Below, in pieces: positions 44,387 to 54,319 of a DNA stretch of 64,000 nt. Each line of letters begins with the position of its first letter. Position 1 is the first letter of the stretch. Under the pieces are notes generated by a model. The model had not been told where the DNA came from. It did not search any database and was given only the letters and a program-made list of their open reading frames with translations. The DNA comes from Loktanella sp. PT4BL (GTDB lineage Bacteria > Pseudomonadota > Alphaproteobacteria > Rhodobacterales > Rhodobacteraceae): NCBI RefSeq assembly GCF_003201935.1, contig NZ_QJJL01000003.1, positions 62,001-126,000 on the forward strand, given 5' to 3'. The position numbers were made by a program, and so were the translations under genes.

Positions 44387-46033
44387 TTACATGTTCGGAT
44401 AATTCGGCCCGTCACCACCTTGTGGCACCGTCCATGTGATGTTCTGGCTCGGGTCCTTGATATCGCAGGTTTTGCAGTGCACGCAGTTCTGGAAGTTGAT
44501 CTGGAACTTGGTGTCCGCCCCTTCGCCGACGAATTCATAGACACCGGCCGGACAATAGCGCGCCGAGGGACCGGCGTATTTGGCAAGGTTCACTTTGACC
44601 GGCACGTCCGGGTCAGTCAGGTGCAGGTGTGCAGGCTGGCTTTCCTCGTGGTTGGTAAAGCTGAACGATACGTTCGTCAGACGGTCAAACGACAGCGTGC
44701 CATCGGGTTTGGGGTAGGTGATCTCTTTGTGCTTGCTGGCGGGTTCGGTCGCTTCGGCGTCGGATTTGCCGTGAGACAGCGTGCCAAGGAAACCGTTGCC
44801 GAAAGTGTTCATCCACATGTCCATCCCGCCGATGGTCAGTGACCCCAGCAGGCCATATTTGGACCAGAGCGGTTTAACGTTGCGCACTTTCTTGAGGTCT
44901 TTGCCAATCTCGCCTTTGCGCACGGCGGCGTCGTAACCTTCCAGCAGATCGCCGCTGCGCCCTGCCTTGATTGCGTCCATGGCGGCCTCGGCCGCAGCGA
45001 TACCTGACAGCATGGCGTTATGGTTGCCCTTAATGCGCGGTACGTTGACCATGCCAGCCGCACAGCCCAAGAGCGCGCCACCGGGGAATTCAAGCTGCGG
45101 CATGGACTGGAAACCGCCCTCGGAAATGGCGCGCGCACCGTAGGCCACGCGCTTGCCGCCTTTGAGCAATTCGGCCACCTGCGGGTGGTGCTTGAACCGC
45201 TGGAATTCCATGTACGGGAACAGATGCGGGTTCTTGTAGTTCAGGTGAACCACGAAGCCCACGTAAACCTGATTGTTCTCAAGGTGGTAAATGAAAGACC
45301 CGCCGCCCGCATTCCCGTTCAAAGGCCAGCCCATGGTGTGTGTCACAGTGCCTTCACGGTGCTTTTCGGGGTCGATTTCCCAGATTTCCTTCATGCCCAA
45401 CCCGTATTTCTGGACATCGGATTTTGCATCAAGGTCGTATTTTGCGATCACCTGTTTCGACAGCGATCCGCGTACGCCTTCGCCAAGGAACACGTATTTC
45501 CCGTGCAGTTCCATGCCGGGTTCATAGGACGGTCCGGGGGTGCCGTCTGCATTCTTACCGAATTCACCCGCGACCACGCCTTTGACTTCGCCGTTTTCGC
45601 CATAAACCAGTTCCGAGCAGGACATGCCGGGGAAAATCTCGACACCCATTTCCTCGGCCTGTTCGGCCATCCAGCGGCAGACATTGCCCATCGACACGAT
45701 GTAGTTGCCGTGGTTGCTCATGAACGGTGGCATCAGGATGTTGGGGATCCGCAGCTGTCCGGCCTCACCCAGCATGTAGAAGTTGTCTTCCTTGACGGGC
45801 ACGTTCAGCGGCGCGCCTTTTTCTTTCCAATCGGGGATCAGCTTGTTCAGGCCAACCGGATCAAGCACCGCGCCCGACAGGATATGCGCGCCCACTTCCG
45901 AACCTTTTTCCAGCACAACCACGCTCAGTTCAGCATCAAGTTGCCTGAGCCGGATTGCCGCAGAGAGACCGGCAGGGCCTGCACCCACGATCACGACATC
46001 ATATTCCATTGCTTCGCGTTCAATCTCGGCCAT
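44387..46033 (-). CDS. Electron transfer flavoprotein-ubiquinone oxidoreductase
   Basis: 548 residues from ATG 46033 (MAEIEREAMEYDVVIVGAGP). It passes electrons from ETF (fatty acid, amino acid and dimethylglycine oxidation) to ubiquinone at the inner membrane. The FAD motif VIVGAGPAGLSAA is at the N terminus, and the C-terminal [4Fe-4S] ligands lie in ARYCPAGVYEF and NCVHCKTCDIKDPSQNI. No ETF alpha/beta genes adjoin. The region 46034-46237 upstream is shared with the divergent greA. Confidence 0.96.
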   Translation of the reverse strand: MAEIEREAMEYDVVIVGAGPAGLSAAIRLRQLDAELSVVVLEKGSEVGAHILSGAVLDPVGLNKLIPDWKEKGAPLNVPVKEDNFYMLGEAGQLRIPNILMPPFMSNHGNYIVSMGNVCRWMAEQAEEMGVEIFPGMSCSELVYGENGEVKGVVAGEFGKNADGTPGPSYEPGMELHGKYVFLGEGVRGSLSKQVIAKYDLDAKSDVQKYGLGMKEIWEIDPEKHREGTVTHTMGWPLNGNAGGGSFIYHLENNQVYVGFVVHLNYKNPHLFPYMEFQRFKHHPQVAELLKGGKRVAYGARAISEGGFQSMPQLEFPGGALLGCAAGMVNVPRIKGNHNAMLSGIAAAEAAMDAIKAGRSGDLLEGYDAAVRKGEIGKDLKKVRNVKPLWSKYGLLGSLTIGGMDMWMNTFGNGFLGTLSHGKSDAEATEPASKHKEITYPKPDGTLSFDRLTNVSFSFTNHEESQPAHLHLTDPDVPVKVNLAKYAGPSARYCPAGVYEFVGEGADTKFQINFQNCVHCKTCDIKDPSQNITWTVPQGGDGPNYPNM

Positions 46034-46168
46034 CGGCAAATCCTTCAAAATACGGGGCGCTTGCCCCCTTTTATTCAGTCGTAGCAAGGGTTACCTGATG
46101 ACGGATTAAGGGGCAATCAAGACACGACGTCAAAATTGGCGCACGCGACATCTAATCGCGGCTAAGCC

Positions 46169-46197
46169 TTGACTTGGCCTCTGCCTAATAGACTATG
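46169..46197 (+). promoter_or_regulatory. Putative promoter of greA
   Basis: TTGACT (46169-46174), 17 bases, ACTATG (46192-46197), 41 bases before the greA ATG. The -10 is weak. Confidence 0.3.
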
Positions 46198-46237
46198 AAC
46201 GCTGGACGAATGATTTTCCCCCGGGAGGGGAGTAACG

Positions 46238-46708
46238 ATGGATAAGATACCTTTGACCCGCGCCGGCTTTGACAAGCTGGATGCCGAACTCAAGCACCTG
46301 AAATCCGTGGAACGCCCTGCGATTATCCGTGCGATCTCGGAAGCGCGTGAGCATGGCGATTTGTCCGAGAACGCGGAATATCACTCGGCCAAGGAAAAGC
46401 AGTCCTTCATCGAAGGGCGCGTGAAAGAGCTTGAAGGCGTGATTTCGCTGGCGGATGTGATTGATCCTTCCAAACTGTCCGGTACGGTCAAATTCGGTGC
46501 GACCGTGACGCTGGTCGACGAGGATACTGATGAGGAAAAGACCTATCAGATCGTGGGCGAGTATGAGGCTGATATTGAAAGCGGGAAGCTGAATATGAAG
46601 TCGCCCTTGTCACGGGCCTTGATCGGCAAGGACGAAGGTGACAGCGTTGAGGTCCGCACGCCCGGTGGTGTGCGCAGCTATGAGATCTTGTCGATCGCCT
46701 TCAAATAG
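46238..46708 (+). CDS. greA: Transcription elongation factor GreA
   Basis: 156 residues. It enters the RNA polymerase secondary channel and stimulates cleavage of backtracked RNA. The N-terminal coiled coil carries the tip acidic residues in [20 protein letters not shown]; the C-terminal FKBP-like domain ends [19 protein letters not shown] strong GGAGGGGAG site precedes the ATG. It leads a rightward run, with the next gene 14 bases downstream. Confidence 0.97.
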   Translation: MDKIPLTRAGFDKLDAELKHLKSVERPAIIRAISEAREHGDLSENAEYHSAKEKQSFIEGRVKELEGVISLADVIDPSKLSGTVKFGATVTLVDEDTDEEKTYQIVGEYEADIESGKLNMKSPLSRALIGKDEGDSVEVRTPGGVRSYEILSIAFK

Positions 46709-46722
46709 GAAGTGCGCAAAAA

Positions 46723-47742
46723 ATGGCGCAGAAATCCAACACTGATCGTGCCGGTTTGGACGCAGGTCCTGGCCAGGTCGAGCCTTTGGCAATTGCGGCG
46801 TCTGTCGCATGGGTCATTGTTGCGACCTTTCTGTTCTGGCTGACGTGGCCAGACCCGGCACCAGCTGACGGGTTTGCCACGGCGTGGTTCGTTCTTGTTG
46901 CGCTCGCGATTATCTTGCCCGCGACGTTGATCTGGGTGGCGGTCGCCTCGGCGCGGGCTGTGCGCAACCTGCGCCACGAGTTGTTTCAGACACAGACCAG
47001 CATTGACCGGCTGTCCGACATGCTGGCCAGCAAAACCGCAGCGAAAGAGCCCGCCGCCCCTCGAGCTGTCGTCCCCAAAGCCCCTCCGCCGCCGGAACCT
47101 GCGCCCGCGCCGCCGACTCCGCCGCTTGTGGAAGCTCAGCAAGACGCGCCTGTGTCGCAGTTCGCCTCGCGCCGCGAGGTGTCCCGCCTGATTGTCCCGC
47201 GCGCTGCGCCGCAGATGCCCGCTGATCAACCGGCCTTGGCGTTTGATACCCCGTCCGAGGAGGCCCGCCCGCCGATCGCGCGCCCTGATCTGGTCAAGGC
47301 GCTGCACTTTCCGAATGATGAAAACGATACGGACGGTTTTGCGGCCCTGCGCCGCGCCCTGCGTGACCGCGATGCGCGCAAACTGGTGCAGGCCAGTCAG
47401 GATGTGCTGACGCTTTTGTCGCAGGAAGGCATCTATATGGATGATCTGCGTCCCGCTCCTGTCAGCGCCGATCTTTGGCGCCGGTTTGCCAATGGCGAGC
47501 GGGGAAGGCCGGTTGAGCAGTTGGGCGGGATCCGTGATCAGGCCTATCTGTCCCTGATTAGCAGACGGACCCGCGAAGACGCGATTTTCCGCGACGCAGT
47601 GCACCATTTTCTGCGCTGCTATGATCAGTTCCTTGTCACCTTCGCGGAAGACGCCACCGATACGGATTTACTGGCCCTTGCCGAAACCCGCACATCGCGC
47701 GCCTTCATGCTGCTGGCCCGCACCACAGGGACGTTTGATTAA
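46723..47742 (+). CDS. Conserved membrane protein of unknown function
   Basis: 339 residues. Two membrane helices (IAASVAWVIVATFLFWLTW, AWFVLVALAIILPATLIWVA) are followed by a short coiled coil, a Pro/Ala-rich linker (~110-150) and a conserved soluble C-terminal domain from about residue 185 (DLVKALHFPNDENDTDGFAA ... DLLALAETRTSRAFMLLART). The topology puts the domain in the cytoplasm. I know it as an uncharacterised Rhodobacterales protein next to greA. Alternatively a cell-envelope scaffold, but nothing in the sequence names a partner. Confidence 0.75.
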   Translation: MAQKSNTDRAGLDAGPGQVEPLAIAASVAWVIVATFLFWLTWPDPAPADGFATAWFVLVALAIILPATLIWVAVASARAVRNLRHELFQTQTSIDRLSDMLASKTAAKEPAAPRAVVPKAPPPPEPAPAPPTPPLVEAQQDAPVSQFASRREVSRLIVPRAAPQMPADQPALAFDTPSEEARPPIARPDLVKALHFPNDENDTDGFAALRRALRDRDARKLVQASQDVLTLLSQEGIYMDDLRPAPVSADLWRRFANGERGRPVEQLGGIRDQAYLSLISRRTREDAIFRDAVHHFLRCYDQFLVTFAEDATDTDLLALAETRTSRAFMLLARTTGTFD

Positions 47743-47747
47743 CCCGC

Positions 47748-48677
47748 ATGTGGGACATTTTTCTTCAGACTTTGCCTTTCTTCATGCTCATCGGTTTGGG
47801 CTATGGGTCGGGTCTTACCAAGTTCTTCACGCCCGAGGCCACGGCCTATCTGACCAAGTTCGTTTTCTATTTTGCGCTCTCGGCGATGCTATTTCGCTTT
47901 TCGGCCAACCTGTCTCTGGCAGAGATCCTCGATTGGCAATTCGTGCTGGCCTACCTGAGCGCCACAACGGTGATCTATCTGCTGGCTGTCGCTGTTGCGC
48001 GCAGGCGCGGTCTGCCGATGACCGAAGCGGCGGTTGAGGGCCAATGTGCCGTGATCGGCAACGTCGGATTCTTGGGCATCCCGATGTTGGTGCTGCTTTT
48101 GGGCGAGGCTGCCGTTGGCCCCGTCATGATGGTGCTGGCGGTTGATCTGATCGTCTTTGGCAGTCTGATCGTGATCCTGATCACAGGCTCGCGTGACGGG
48201 CGGATGTCGCCGCGTGTCTTGTGGACAGTCACGGTTGGATTAATCAAGAACCCTATGATTGTCTCGATCTCGTTGGGTCTGCTGGTGTCGGCCAACAATA
48301 TTCCTGTGCCTGTGCCGGTAAACGAGTTTCTGAGCTTGCTGGGGGCCGCCGCAACACCCGGTGCGCTGTTTGCGATTGGCGCGTCTCTGGCCACCAAATC
48401 GGCCGAGCGCGTGGCTGTTGCAGGCTGGCTATCATTCTGCAAACTGATCCTGCATCCGGCGGCGGTGGCATTTGCCGCGCTGATGCTCTTTGACGTTGAT
48501 CCCTATACTGCGGGCGTAATGATTGCCGCTGCTGCGCTGCCGGTTGCGGGCAATGTCTATATTCTGGCACAGCACTATGGCGTCGCCCCGACACGCGTGT
48601 CCGCCGCGATTCTGATTTCGACGGCGGCAAGCGTTGTGACGGTGTCCTTGGTCATTGCATGGGTGACAAGCTTCTGA
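47748..48677 (+). CDS. AEC family transporter
   Basis: 309 residues with about ten membrane helices in two repeats of five. The auxin efflux carrier family includes bacterial malate and other organic-anion exporters. The N-terminal GYGSGLTKFFTPEATAYLTK, the mid-protein VEGQCAVIGNVGFLGIPM and the C-terminal AAALPVAGNVYILAQHYG are typical of the group. It starts 5 bases after the upstream stop. The substrate cannot be deduced. Confidence 0.88.
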   Translation: MWDIFLQTLPFFMLIGLGYGSGLTKFFTPEATAYLTKFVFYFALSAMLFRFSANLSLAEILDWQFVLAYLSATTVIYLLAVAVARRRGLPMTEAAVEGQCAVIGNVGFLGIPMLVLLLGEAAVGPVMMVLAVDLIVFGSLIVILITGSRDGRMSPRVLWTVTVGLIKNPMIVSISLGLLVSANNIPVPVPVNEFLSLLGAAATPGALFAIGASLATKSAERVAVAGWLSFCKLILHPAAVAFAALMLFDVDPYTAGVMIAAAALPVAGNVYILAQHYGVAPTRVSAAILISTAASVVTVSLVIAWVTSF

Positions 48678-48714
48678 ACCTGCGCTAGCCCTTGGACAAA
48701 CGAAAGGGAAGCAC

Positions 48715-49542
48715 ATGGAAACGATCTCGGAAAACCGCGCCTTTGGTGGCACGCAAGGGGTATACAAGCACGCCTCGGCGGCCTGTTCTTGTAATATGAC
48801 TTTTGCGGTCTTTCTACCTGCCGAGGCCGCCGATGGCCCTGTGCCGGTGCTGTGGTTCCTGTCGGGTCTGACCTGCACCCATGAAAACGCCATGACCAAG
48901 GCGGGCGCGCAGGCCTGGGCCGCCGAGCAGGGGATTGCTCTGGTCTATCCCGATACATCGCCGCGCGGTGACGATGTGCCCAACGATGAAGCCTATGATC
49001 TGGGTCAAGGGGCGGGCTTTTATGTGAACGCGACCGAGGCCCCTTGGGACAAGCATTTCCAGATGTGGACCTATGTGAGTGAGGAATTGCCAGCCTTGTT
49101 GGCCGAGAAATTCCCGCTGGATATGTCGCGCCAGTCGATTACCGGCCACTCCATGGGCGGGCATGGTGCGCTGACGCTGGCAATGTCTCTGCCGGGGCGG
49201 TTCCGGTCCGTGTCGGCCTTTGCGCCGATCTGCCATCCGACCGCCAGCGACTGGGGCCGTAAACAGTTTACCGCCTACTTCGGGGATGTCGCCGCAGGTG
49301 CCGCACATGACGCGACGCTGTTGATGCAGAAAGCTGGCTTTGACGGGCCGGTCTTGATTGATACTGGCACCGATGACCAATTCGGTGATCTGCTGGGAAC
49401 CGAACATTTCGCCCAAGCCATGGCGGCCAAGCGCCAAGAAGGACAGATCAGGCTGCAGAAGGGCTATGACCACTCTTACTTCTTCATCTCGACCTTCATG
49501 GAGGATCACGTCGCCTTCCATGCCGAGGCGCTTTATTCGTGA
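48715..49542 (+). CDS. fghA: S-formylglutathione hydrolase
   Basis: 275 residues. It hydrolyses S-formylglutathione to formate and glutathione, the second step of glutathione-dependent formaldehyde oxidation. The esterase-D fold shows [12 protein letters not shown], the nucleophile Ser146 in [10 protein letters not shown], an Asp in [10 protein letters not shown] and His in GYDHSYFF. The partner dehydrogenase gene is 13 kb away at 62.1 kb, not adjacent. GAAAGGGAAG lies upstream of the ATG. Confidence 0.94.
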   Translation: METISENRAFGGTQGVYKHASAACSCNMTFAVFLPAEAADGPVPVLWFLSGLTCTHENAMTKAGAQAWAAEQGIALVYPDTSPRGDDVPNDEAYDLGQGAGFYVNATEAPWDKHFQMWTYVSEELPALLAEKFPLDMSRQSITGHSMGGHGALTLAMSLPGRFRSVSAFAPICHPTASDWGRKQFTAYFGDVAAGAAHDATLLMQKAGFDGPVLIDTGTDDQFGDLLGTEHFAQAMAAKRQEGQIRLQKGYDHSYFFISTFMEDHVAFHAEALYS

Positions 49543-49564
49543 TAGTCGCAACGCAGGTGCGCAA

Positions 49565-50011
49565 ATGATTTACGTCGACGCCGATGCCTGCCCGGTGAAG
49601 GCCGAGGTCGAACGTGTCGGCACGCGGCATAAGCTGAAGATGTTTGTTGTTTCGAACGGGGGTATCCGGCCGTCGCAGAACCCGTTGGTGGAAACTGTGG
49701 TGGTGCCTGACGGCCCCGATGTGGCCGATATGTGGATTGCTGATCGCGCGACCAAGGGCGATGTGGTGATTACGGGCGATATTCCTCTGGCGGCGCGCTG
49801 TATCGAGAACGGTGCGCTGGTGCTGAAACACAATGGCGAAGCACTGACACAGGCCAATATCGGCAACGTGCTGGCAACCCGCGATTTGATGGCCGACATG
49901 CGCGCGGCTGATCCGTTTCGCCAAGGTGGCGGCAAGCCGTTCAGCAAGGCGGACAGAGCGCGGTTTCTGGACGGGCTGGAACGGGCTGTACGCGCGGCGG
50001 CAAAGCTGTGA
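49565..50011 (+). CDS. YaiI/YqxD family protein (DUF188)
   Basis: 148 residues from ATG 49565. It is a PIN-like fold: [18 protein letters not shown] with conserved aspartates, then [23 protein letters not shown], another acidic site, and the family ending with [20 protein letters not shown] nuclease activity is suspected for the fold but no physiological role is established. It lies 22 bases after fghA and its stop overlaps the next start. Confidence 0.92.
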   Translation: MIYVDADACPVKAEVERVGTRHKLKMFVVSNGGIRPSQNPLVETVVVPDGPDVADMWIADRATKGDVVITGDIPLAARCIENGALVLKHNGEALTQANIGNVLATRDLMADMRAADPFRQGGGKPFSKADRARFLDGLERAVRAAAKL

Positions 50012-50961
50012 CGCAGATGTCAGGGGCCAAGCTTGGCGCAATTTGTGCGACGGTGTCGGTGCTGTTCTTCTCGATCAATGACGTGGCCATCAAGTTTCTC
50101 AGTGGCGGTTATGCGCTGCATCAGGTGGTGCTGATCCGCTCGGTGATCGGGCTGTTCATCATCATGGCGGTGATCGTACCCTTCACTTCGGGCTGGGCGA
50201 TCGCGCGCACCAAGCGGTTGAAAATGCACATCCTGCGCGGCCTTTGCGTGGTCTTTGCCAATATGACGTTCTTCCTTGGGCTGGCGGCCATGCCACTGGC
50301 GGATGCAGTTGCGATCTTCTTTGTCAGCCCTTTGGTCATCACCCTGTTCTCGGTGGTCTTTCTGGGCGAAGTGGTCGGCCCGCGGCGCTGGGCAGCCATT
50401 GCTGTGGGATTAATCGGTGTGCTGGTGATGATGCGCCCCGGGACGGCTGCGTTTCAGGTTGCATCGCTTTTGCCGCTGGCAGCGGCGGTATGCTATGCGG
50501 GGCTCCATATCCTGACCCGCCGGATCGGGGGTACCGAGAGTGCGGCAACGATGGCGTTCTATATTCAGGTCGTCTTTCTCTTTGTCGGGGTATCCTTTGG
50601 TCTGATCGCAGGCGACGGGCGTTTTGGCGATCAAAGTGACCTCTCATTGGCCTTCCTGTTCCGCGCATGGAGCTGGCCTGCTGTTGCGGACTATCCGATT
50701 TTTCTGCTGATCGGTGCGGGAACTGCGGTTGCCGGGTATCTGATCTCTCAGGCCTACCGCGTCGCCGAGGCGTCTTATGTGGCGCCGTTTGAATACCTTG
50801 CGCTGCCCATGGCCGTGGTCTGGGGGATCGTGGTTTTTGACGAATTTCCTGACCTCTGGGATTTTGTTGGAATGGCTTTGATCCTCGGCGCGGGTCTTTT
50901 TATGGTCTGGCGCGAGGCGCGGGCCAAACCGGTTGCTTTACAGCGTCCCTTGCGGCGTTAG
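50008..50961 (+). CDS. DMT family transporter (EamA domains)
   Basis: 317 residues with ten membrane helices in two EamA repeats, the first with [16 protein letters not shown] and [20 protein letters not shown], the second with [20 protein letters not shown]. This subgroup includes S-adenosylmethionine and metabolite exporters. GTG 50008 overlaps the upstream TGA; ATG 50017 is an alternative. Substrate unknown. Confidence 0.88.
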   Translation: MTQMSGAKLGAICATVSVLFFSINDVAIKFLSGGYALHQVVLIRSVIGLFIIMAVIVPFTSGWAIARTKRLKMHILRGLCVVFANMTFFLGLAAMPLADAVAIFFVSPLVITLFSVVFLGEVVGPRRWAAIAVGLIGVLVMMRPGTAAFQVASLLPLAAAVCYAGLHILTRRIGGTESAATMAFYIQVVFLFVGVSFGLIAGDGRFGDQSDLSLAFLFRAWSWPAVADYPIFLLIGAGTAVAGYLISQAYRVAEASYVAPFEYLALPMAVVWGIVVFDEFPDLWDFVGMALILGAGLFMVWREARAKPVALQRPLRR

Positions 50962-50992
50962 GCTGGCGTGAATTGCAAGAAGGAGTCGCTCA

Positions 50993-51616
50993 ATGGCAGG
51001 CGTTCAGGCGGTTGTTTTTGATATTGGAAACGTTCTGATCGAATGGCAGCCCGAGCGGTTTTTCGACTGTATGATCGGCGAAGAACGCCGCCGCGCAATG
51101 TTTGCCGCGATTGATCTGCACGGGATCAATGATGAGGTCGACCGTGGCGGCAATTTTCACGCCACGATTACGGCGGCGGCCAAGGCCAACCCCGAATGGC
51201 ATGACGAAGTGATGATGTGGCACGATCGCTGGATCGATATGGCGGCCCCCGCGATTGATCATTCGGTCCGCCTTTTGCGGGCTTTGCGGGCGGCGGATGT
51301 ACCTGTTTTTGCGCTGACGAATTTCGGCATCCAGACCTTCGAGATTGCGGAACCTGTCTATCCCTTTCTGGGTGAATTCGACCGCCGCTACATCTCGGGC
51401 CATATGGGCGTGATCAAACCCGATGCAGAGATTTATGCGCAGGTCGAGGCGGATTGTGGTGTGCCGCCCGATGGCCTGCTGTTCACCGACGACCGGATCG
51501 ACAATATCAACGCCGCTGCGTCACGCGGGTGGCAGACGCATCTATTCGAACACCCCCAAGGCTGGGCTGATCGATTGGTTGCCGAAGGTGTCTTAAGTGA
51601 GGAGGCGGCGCAATGA
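50993..51616 (+). CDS. HAD family hydrolase (YihX-like)
   Basis: 207 residues. The HAD loops are visible: motif I DIGNVLIEW with nucleophile Asp10 (DxG instead of DxD, as in YihX-type enzymes), motif II ALTNFG, motif III Lys in GVIKPDAEIY and motif IV LFTDDRIDN. YihX hydrolyses alpha-D-glucose-1-phosphate; the exact substrate here is open. AGGAG lies upstream. The stop overlaps the OCD start by 4 bases (ATGA). Confidence 0.9.
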   Translation: MAGVQAVVFDIGNVLIEWQPERFFDCMIGEERRRAMFAAIDLHGINDEVDRGGNFHATITAAAKANPEWHDEVMMWHDRWIDMAAPAIDHSVRLLRALRAADVPVFALTNFGIQTFEIAEPVYPFLGEFDRRYISGHMGVIKPDAEIYAQVEADCGVPPDGLLFTDDRIDNINAAASRGWQTHLFEHPQGWADRLVAEGVLSEEAAQ

Positions 51617-52527
51617 CCGTGATGATCCCTTTCGAGGAAGGTCAGAAGAAACTGGATTGGCTGGCGCTGACCGATGCGTTGGCTGCGGGTCACGATGGGC
51701 CGAAGGCGGACGTGGCAGATGTGTTTCTTTATGAAGGCAACAACACACTGCTGAACCGTTCGGCGTGGATTGCGGGCCTTGGTCTGGCCGTCAAATGCGC
51801 CACGATCTTTCCGGGCAACAAAGCCGCAGGCAAACCTGCGATTGGCGGGGCTGTAAATCTCTTCTCCGGTCAGGATGGTGCACTTGAGGCAATCCTTGAT
51901 TTTGCGCTGGTGACCAAGTGGAAAACCGCAGGCGACAGCCTTTTGGCGGCGCGGCGGCTGGCACGACCGGACAGCCGGAATATCCTGATCGTGGGTGCGG
52001 GCACTGTGGGGCATTCGCTTTATGAAGCCTATGGCGCGGCCTTCCCCGATGCGGCGTTTACAATCTGGAACCGCTCCCCCGAGGGTGCCAAGGCCTTTCA
52101 GGCGCAGCATCCGGATGTGGCGATTGCGGATAATCTGGAGCAGGCGGTGCGCGGTGCCGACGTGATAACGTCGGCCACGATGTCGACCGATCCCGTGATC
52201 AAAGGGGCGTGGCTGCAACCTGGCCAGCATGTAGACCTGATTGGCGCCTACCGCCCCGATATGCGCGAGGTGGATGATGCGGCGCTGCAAAGGGCGCGGG
52301 TCTTTGTCGATAGTCGCGAGACAACAATCGGGCATATCGGCGAGTTGAAAATCCCGATCGCTTCTGGCGCATTTGATGCGTCAGATGTGGTCGCCGATTA
52401 TTACGAGCTTGACCGGTTCAAGCGCCATAATAACGACGAGATTACCCTGTTTAAGAACGGCGGCGGTGCGCATCTGGATCTGATGACGAGCCGATACATA
52501 CTGGAAGCCTGGTCGGCAGAGGGTTAA
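51613..52527 (+). CDS. Ornithine cyclodeaminase/mu-crystallin family reductase
   Basis: 304 residues. NAD(P)-binding motif LIVGAGTVGHSLYEAY at about 130; N-terminal substrate domain with GLAVKCATIFPGNKA. Members include ornithine cyclodeaminase, alanine dehydrogenase of archaea, and pyrroline-2-carboxylate/piperideine-2-carboxylate reductases. The last group, acting on trans-3-hydroxyproline or D-lysine breakdown, fits many alphaproteobacterial copies. No proline-related genes adjoin, so the substrate is not settled. Coupled to the HAD gene by an ATGA overlap. Confidence 0.85.
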   Translation: MTVMIPFEEGQKKLDWLALTDALAAGHDGPKADVADVFLYEGNNTLLNRSAWIAGLGLAVKCATIFPGNKAAGKPAIGGAVNLFSGQDGALEAILDFALVTKWKTAGDSLLAARRLARPDSRNILIVGAGTVGHSLYEAYGAAFPDAAFTIWNRSPEGAKAFQAQHPDVAIADNLEQAVRGADVITSATMSTDPVIKGAWLQPGQHVDLIGAYRPDMREVDDAALQRARVFVDSRETTIGHIGELKIPIASGAFDASDVVADYYELDRFKRHNNDEITLFKNGGGAHLDLMTSRYILEAWSAEG

Positions 52528-52561
52528 GAGCCCCTGAAGGTCTTGGAAAGGGACAGCGGTC

Positions 52562-53491
52562 GTGGTTTGGGTGCTTTTTGTTCTGGTCGTCACGTTAGGT
52601 GCCTATGTTGCCGCGCAACCGTTTTTGGTTGAACGCCGGCGCCCTGTGATCAGTGATGCAGAACGCCAGAGCGCGCACGGTGAGTTTGTCACGCTGTCGC
52701 AAGGTGTCACCCATTTCCGCTGGGCAGGGTCTGCGCGCGGTCCGGTTGCCGTTGTCGTCCATGGCATCTCAACGCCGATGATTGCGATGGAAGGGGTTGC
52801 CGAGGGCTTGGGCCGTTTGGGATATCGTGTTTTGATGTACGACCTTTACGGGCGTGGTTTGTCGGATGCCCCTGCTGGCAAACAGGACCGTGCGTTTTTT
52901 GTGCGGCAGTTGGCCGATCTTTGCGCCGATCAGGGCATTACAGAAGAAATCACGATTGCGGGTTTTTCCATGGGTGGGGCCATTGCGACAGCATTTGCCA
53001 GTGAATACCCCCACAGCGTGAAGCAGGTGATCCTGATCGCGAGTTCGGGCATTGCGACGAATGAAGATCGTTTTTCGCGGTTTTGTCGGCGTGTCCCGCT
53101 GCTGGGGGATTGGGTGCATGCCGCCTTCGGTCATGAGCGCATGCGCAAAGCGATCCCTGCACGGGGCGAAACACCCGATATCGAGCAGGTCCTGAGCGCG
53201 CAACGCAAGGAGTTGAAGCGGCGCGGCTATCTGCCTGCGCAGCTGTTGTCGCGGCGTGGAATGCTCAATGAGAACCAGGAAGACGACCACCGCAAGCTGC
53301 ATCGTCAGGGCATTTCTGTTGCGGCAATCTGGGCGCGGGAAGATCCGGTGATCTCGATCCGCGCTGTGGGTCTTTTGGGATTATGGAACAGGGATGCACG
53401 GCAAGAGGTCGTTGAAGGGGCTGATCATGCGCTGCCTTACACGCACAAGGCCGAACTGGCAGCCGCTTTGCGCGCCACGCTGCGGGATTGA
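52562..53491 (+). CDS. Alpha/beta hydrolase with N-terminal membrane anchor
   Basis: 309 residues from GTG 52562. The hydrophobic N terminus (VWVLFVLVVTLGAYVAAQPF) is likely a membrane anchor or uncleaved signal. The hydrolase core has the oxyanion-type VVVHGIS, YDLYGRGLSDAP, the nucleophile elbow GFSMGGAIA, an Asp in AREDPV and the catalytic His in GADHALPY. It is close to serine-hydrolase lipases/esterases such as monoacylglycerol lipase types; substrate unknown. Confidence 0.88.
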   Translation: MVWVLFVLVVTLGAYVAAQPFLVERRRPVISDAERQSAHGEFVTLSQGVTHFRWAGSARGPVAVVVHGISTPMIAMEGVAEGLGRLGYRVLMYDLYGRGLSDAPAGKQDRAFFVRQLADLCADQGITEEITIAGFSMGGAIATAFASEYPHSVKQVILIASSGIATNEDRFSRFCRRVPLLGDWVHAAFGHERMRKAIPARGETPDIEQVLSAQRKELKRRGYLPAQLLSRRGMLNENQEDDHRKLHRQGISVAAIWAREDPVISIRAVGLLGLWNRDARQEVVEGADHALPYTHKAELAAALRATLRD

Positions 53492-53594
53492 CAGATTCAA
53501 GGCGTCAGGCTGGCGCGCCTTTTGCTTCGGTGCGCTGCTTTCATGCCACACTCAAAACTGGCGCAGGGTTTGAAATGCGTTATCTGGTTCGTCT

Positions 53595-54230
53595 ATGAGA
53601 CCCTTTCTTCAAACATCATCGCTGGTGCTTTTGGCGCTGCTCATAGTACCTTTTGCACTTTACGCGATTGATTTCGGGCAATCGGGCCTCAGGGATGCCC
53701 TGCCAGAGCCGCACTACCTACAATCCGACATTGCTGTCGCGAATGTCTCGGTTTTCCTCCACATGGCGACGGGGGCGGCAATCACCGCATTGGTCCCTTT
53801 CCAACTGATCCCCGCAATCCGGCGGCGGTGGCCTGCGTTGCACCGCTGGTCGGGGCGGTTGATTATCGTAGCCGGCGTCGCAACCGCGGTGGGCGGGCTG
53901 GTCTATATTGCGCTGCGCGGCACAATTGGCGGGACGCCGATGGATATCGGGTTTTCGCTTTGCGGGGTGTTGCTGCTGGGGACTGCGCTGCAAACGATCC
54001 GCCATGCGCGGGCTGGGCGTTTCGCGCAACATAATGCTTGGGCTTTGCGGTTCTTCTGGCTGGCTTTGGGGTCCTGGTTTTACCGTGTCCACTACGGCCT
54101 TTGGTATCTGGCGACCGATGGGCTCTGGTCGAATCCGCAGTTCACGGGCGGCTTTGATCTGGTGCAGAATTTCGCGTTCTTTTTGCCATATCTTATCGGT
54201 GTCGAGATCTACCTGCGGCGCAGGCGCTAG
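53595..54230 (+). CDS. DUF2306 family membrane protein
   Basis: 211 residues with about six membrane helices. The family-type region HMATGAAITALVPFQLIPAI, then RRRWPALHRWSGRLIIVAGV, and a histidine in RFAQHNAWALR are seen. DUF2306 proteins look like small heme- or quinone-related membrane proteins because of the conserved histidines, but no function is established. It lies alone between the hydrolase and zapE genes. Confidence 0.85.
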   Translation: MRPFLQTSSLVLLALLIVPFALYAIDFGQSGLRDALPEPHYLQSDIAVANVSVFLHMATGAAITALVPFQLIPAIRRRWPALHRWSGRLIIVAGVATAVGGLVYIALRGTIGGTPMDIGFSLCGVLLLGTALQTIRHARAGRFAQHNAWALRFFWLALGSWFYRVHYGLWYLATDGLWSNPQFTGGFDLVQNFAFFLPYLIGVEIYLRRRR

Positions 54231-54319
54231 GTTGGTCGCAGCGCCCTTGCACCGATATTCTGCAACCTCGCACATATGACACGCTTTTCATCGGCAGGGC
54301 TGCGCGCTATCCAAACGCG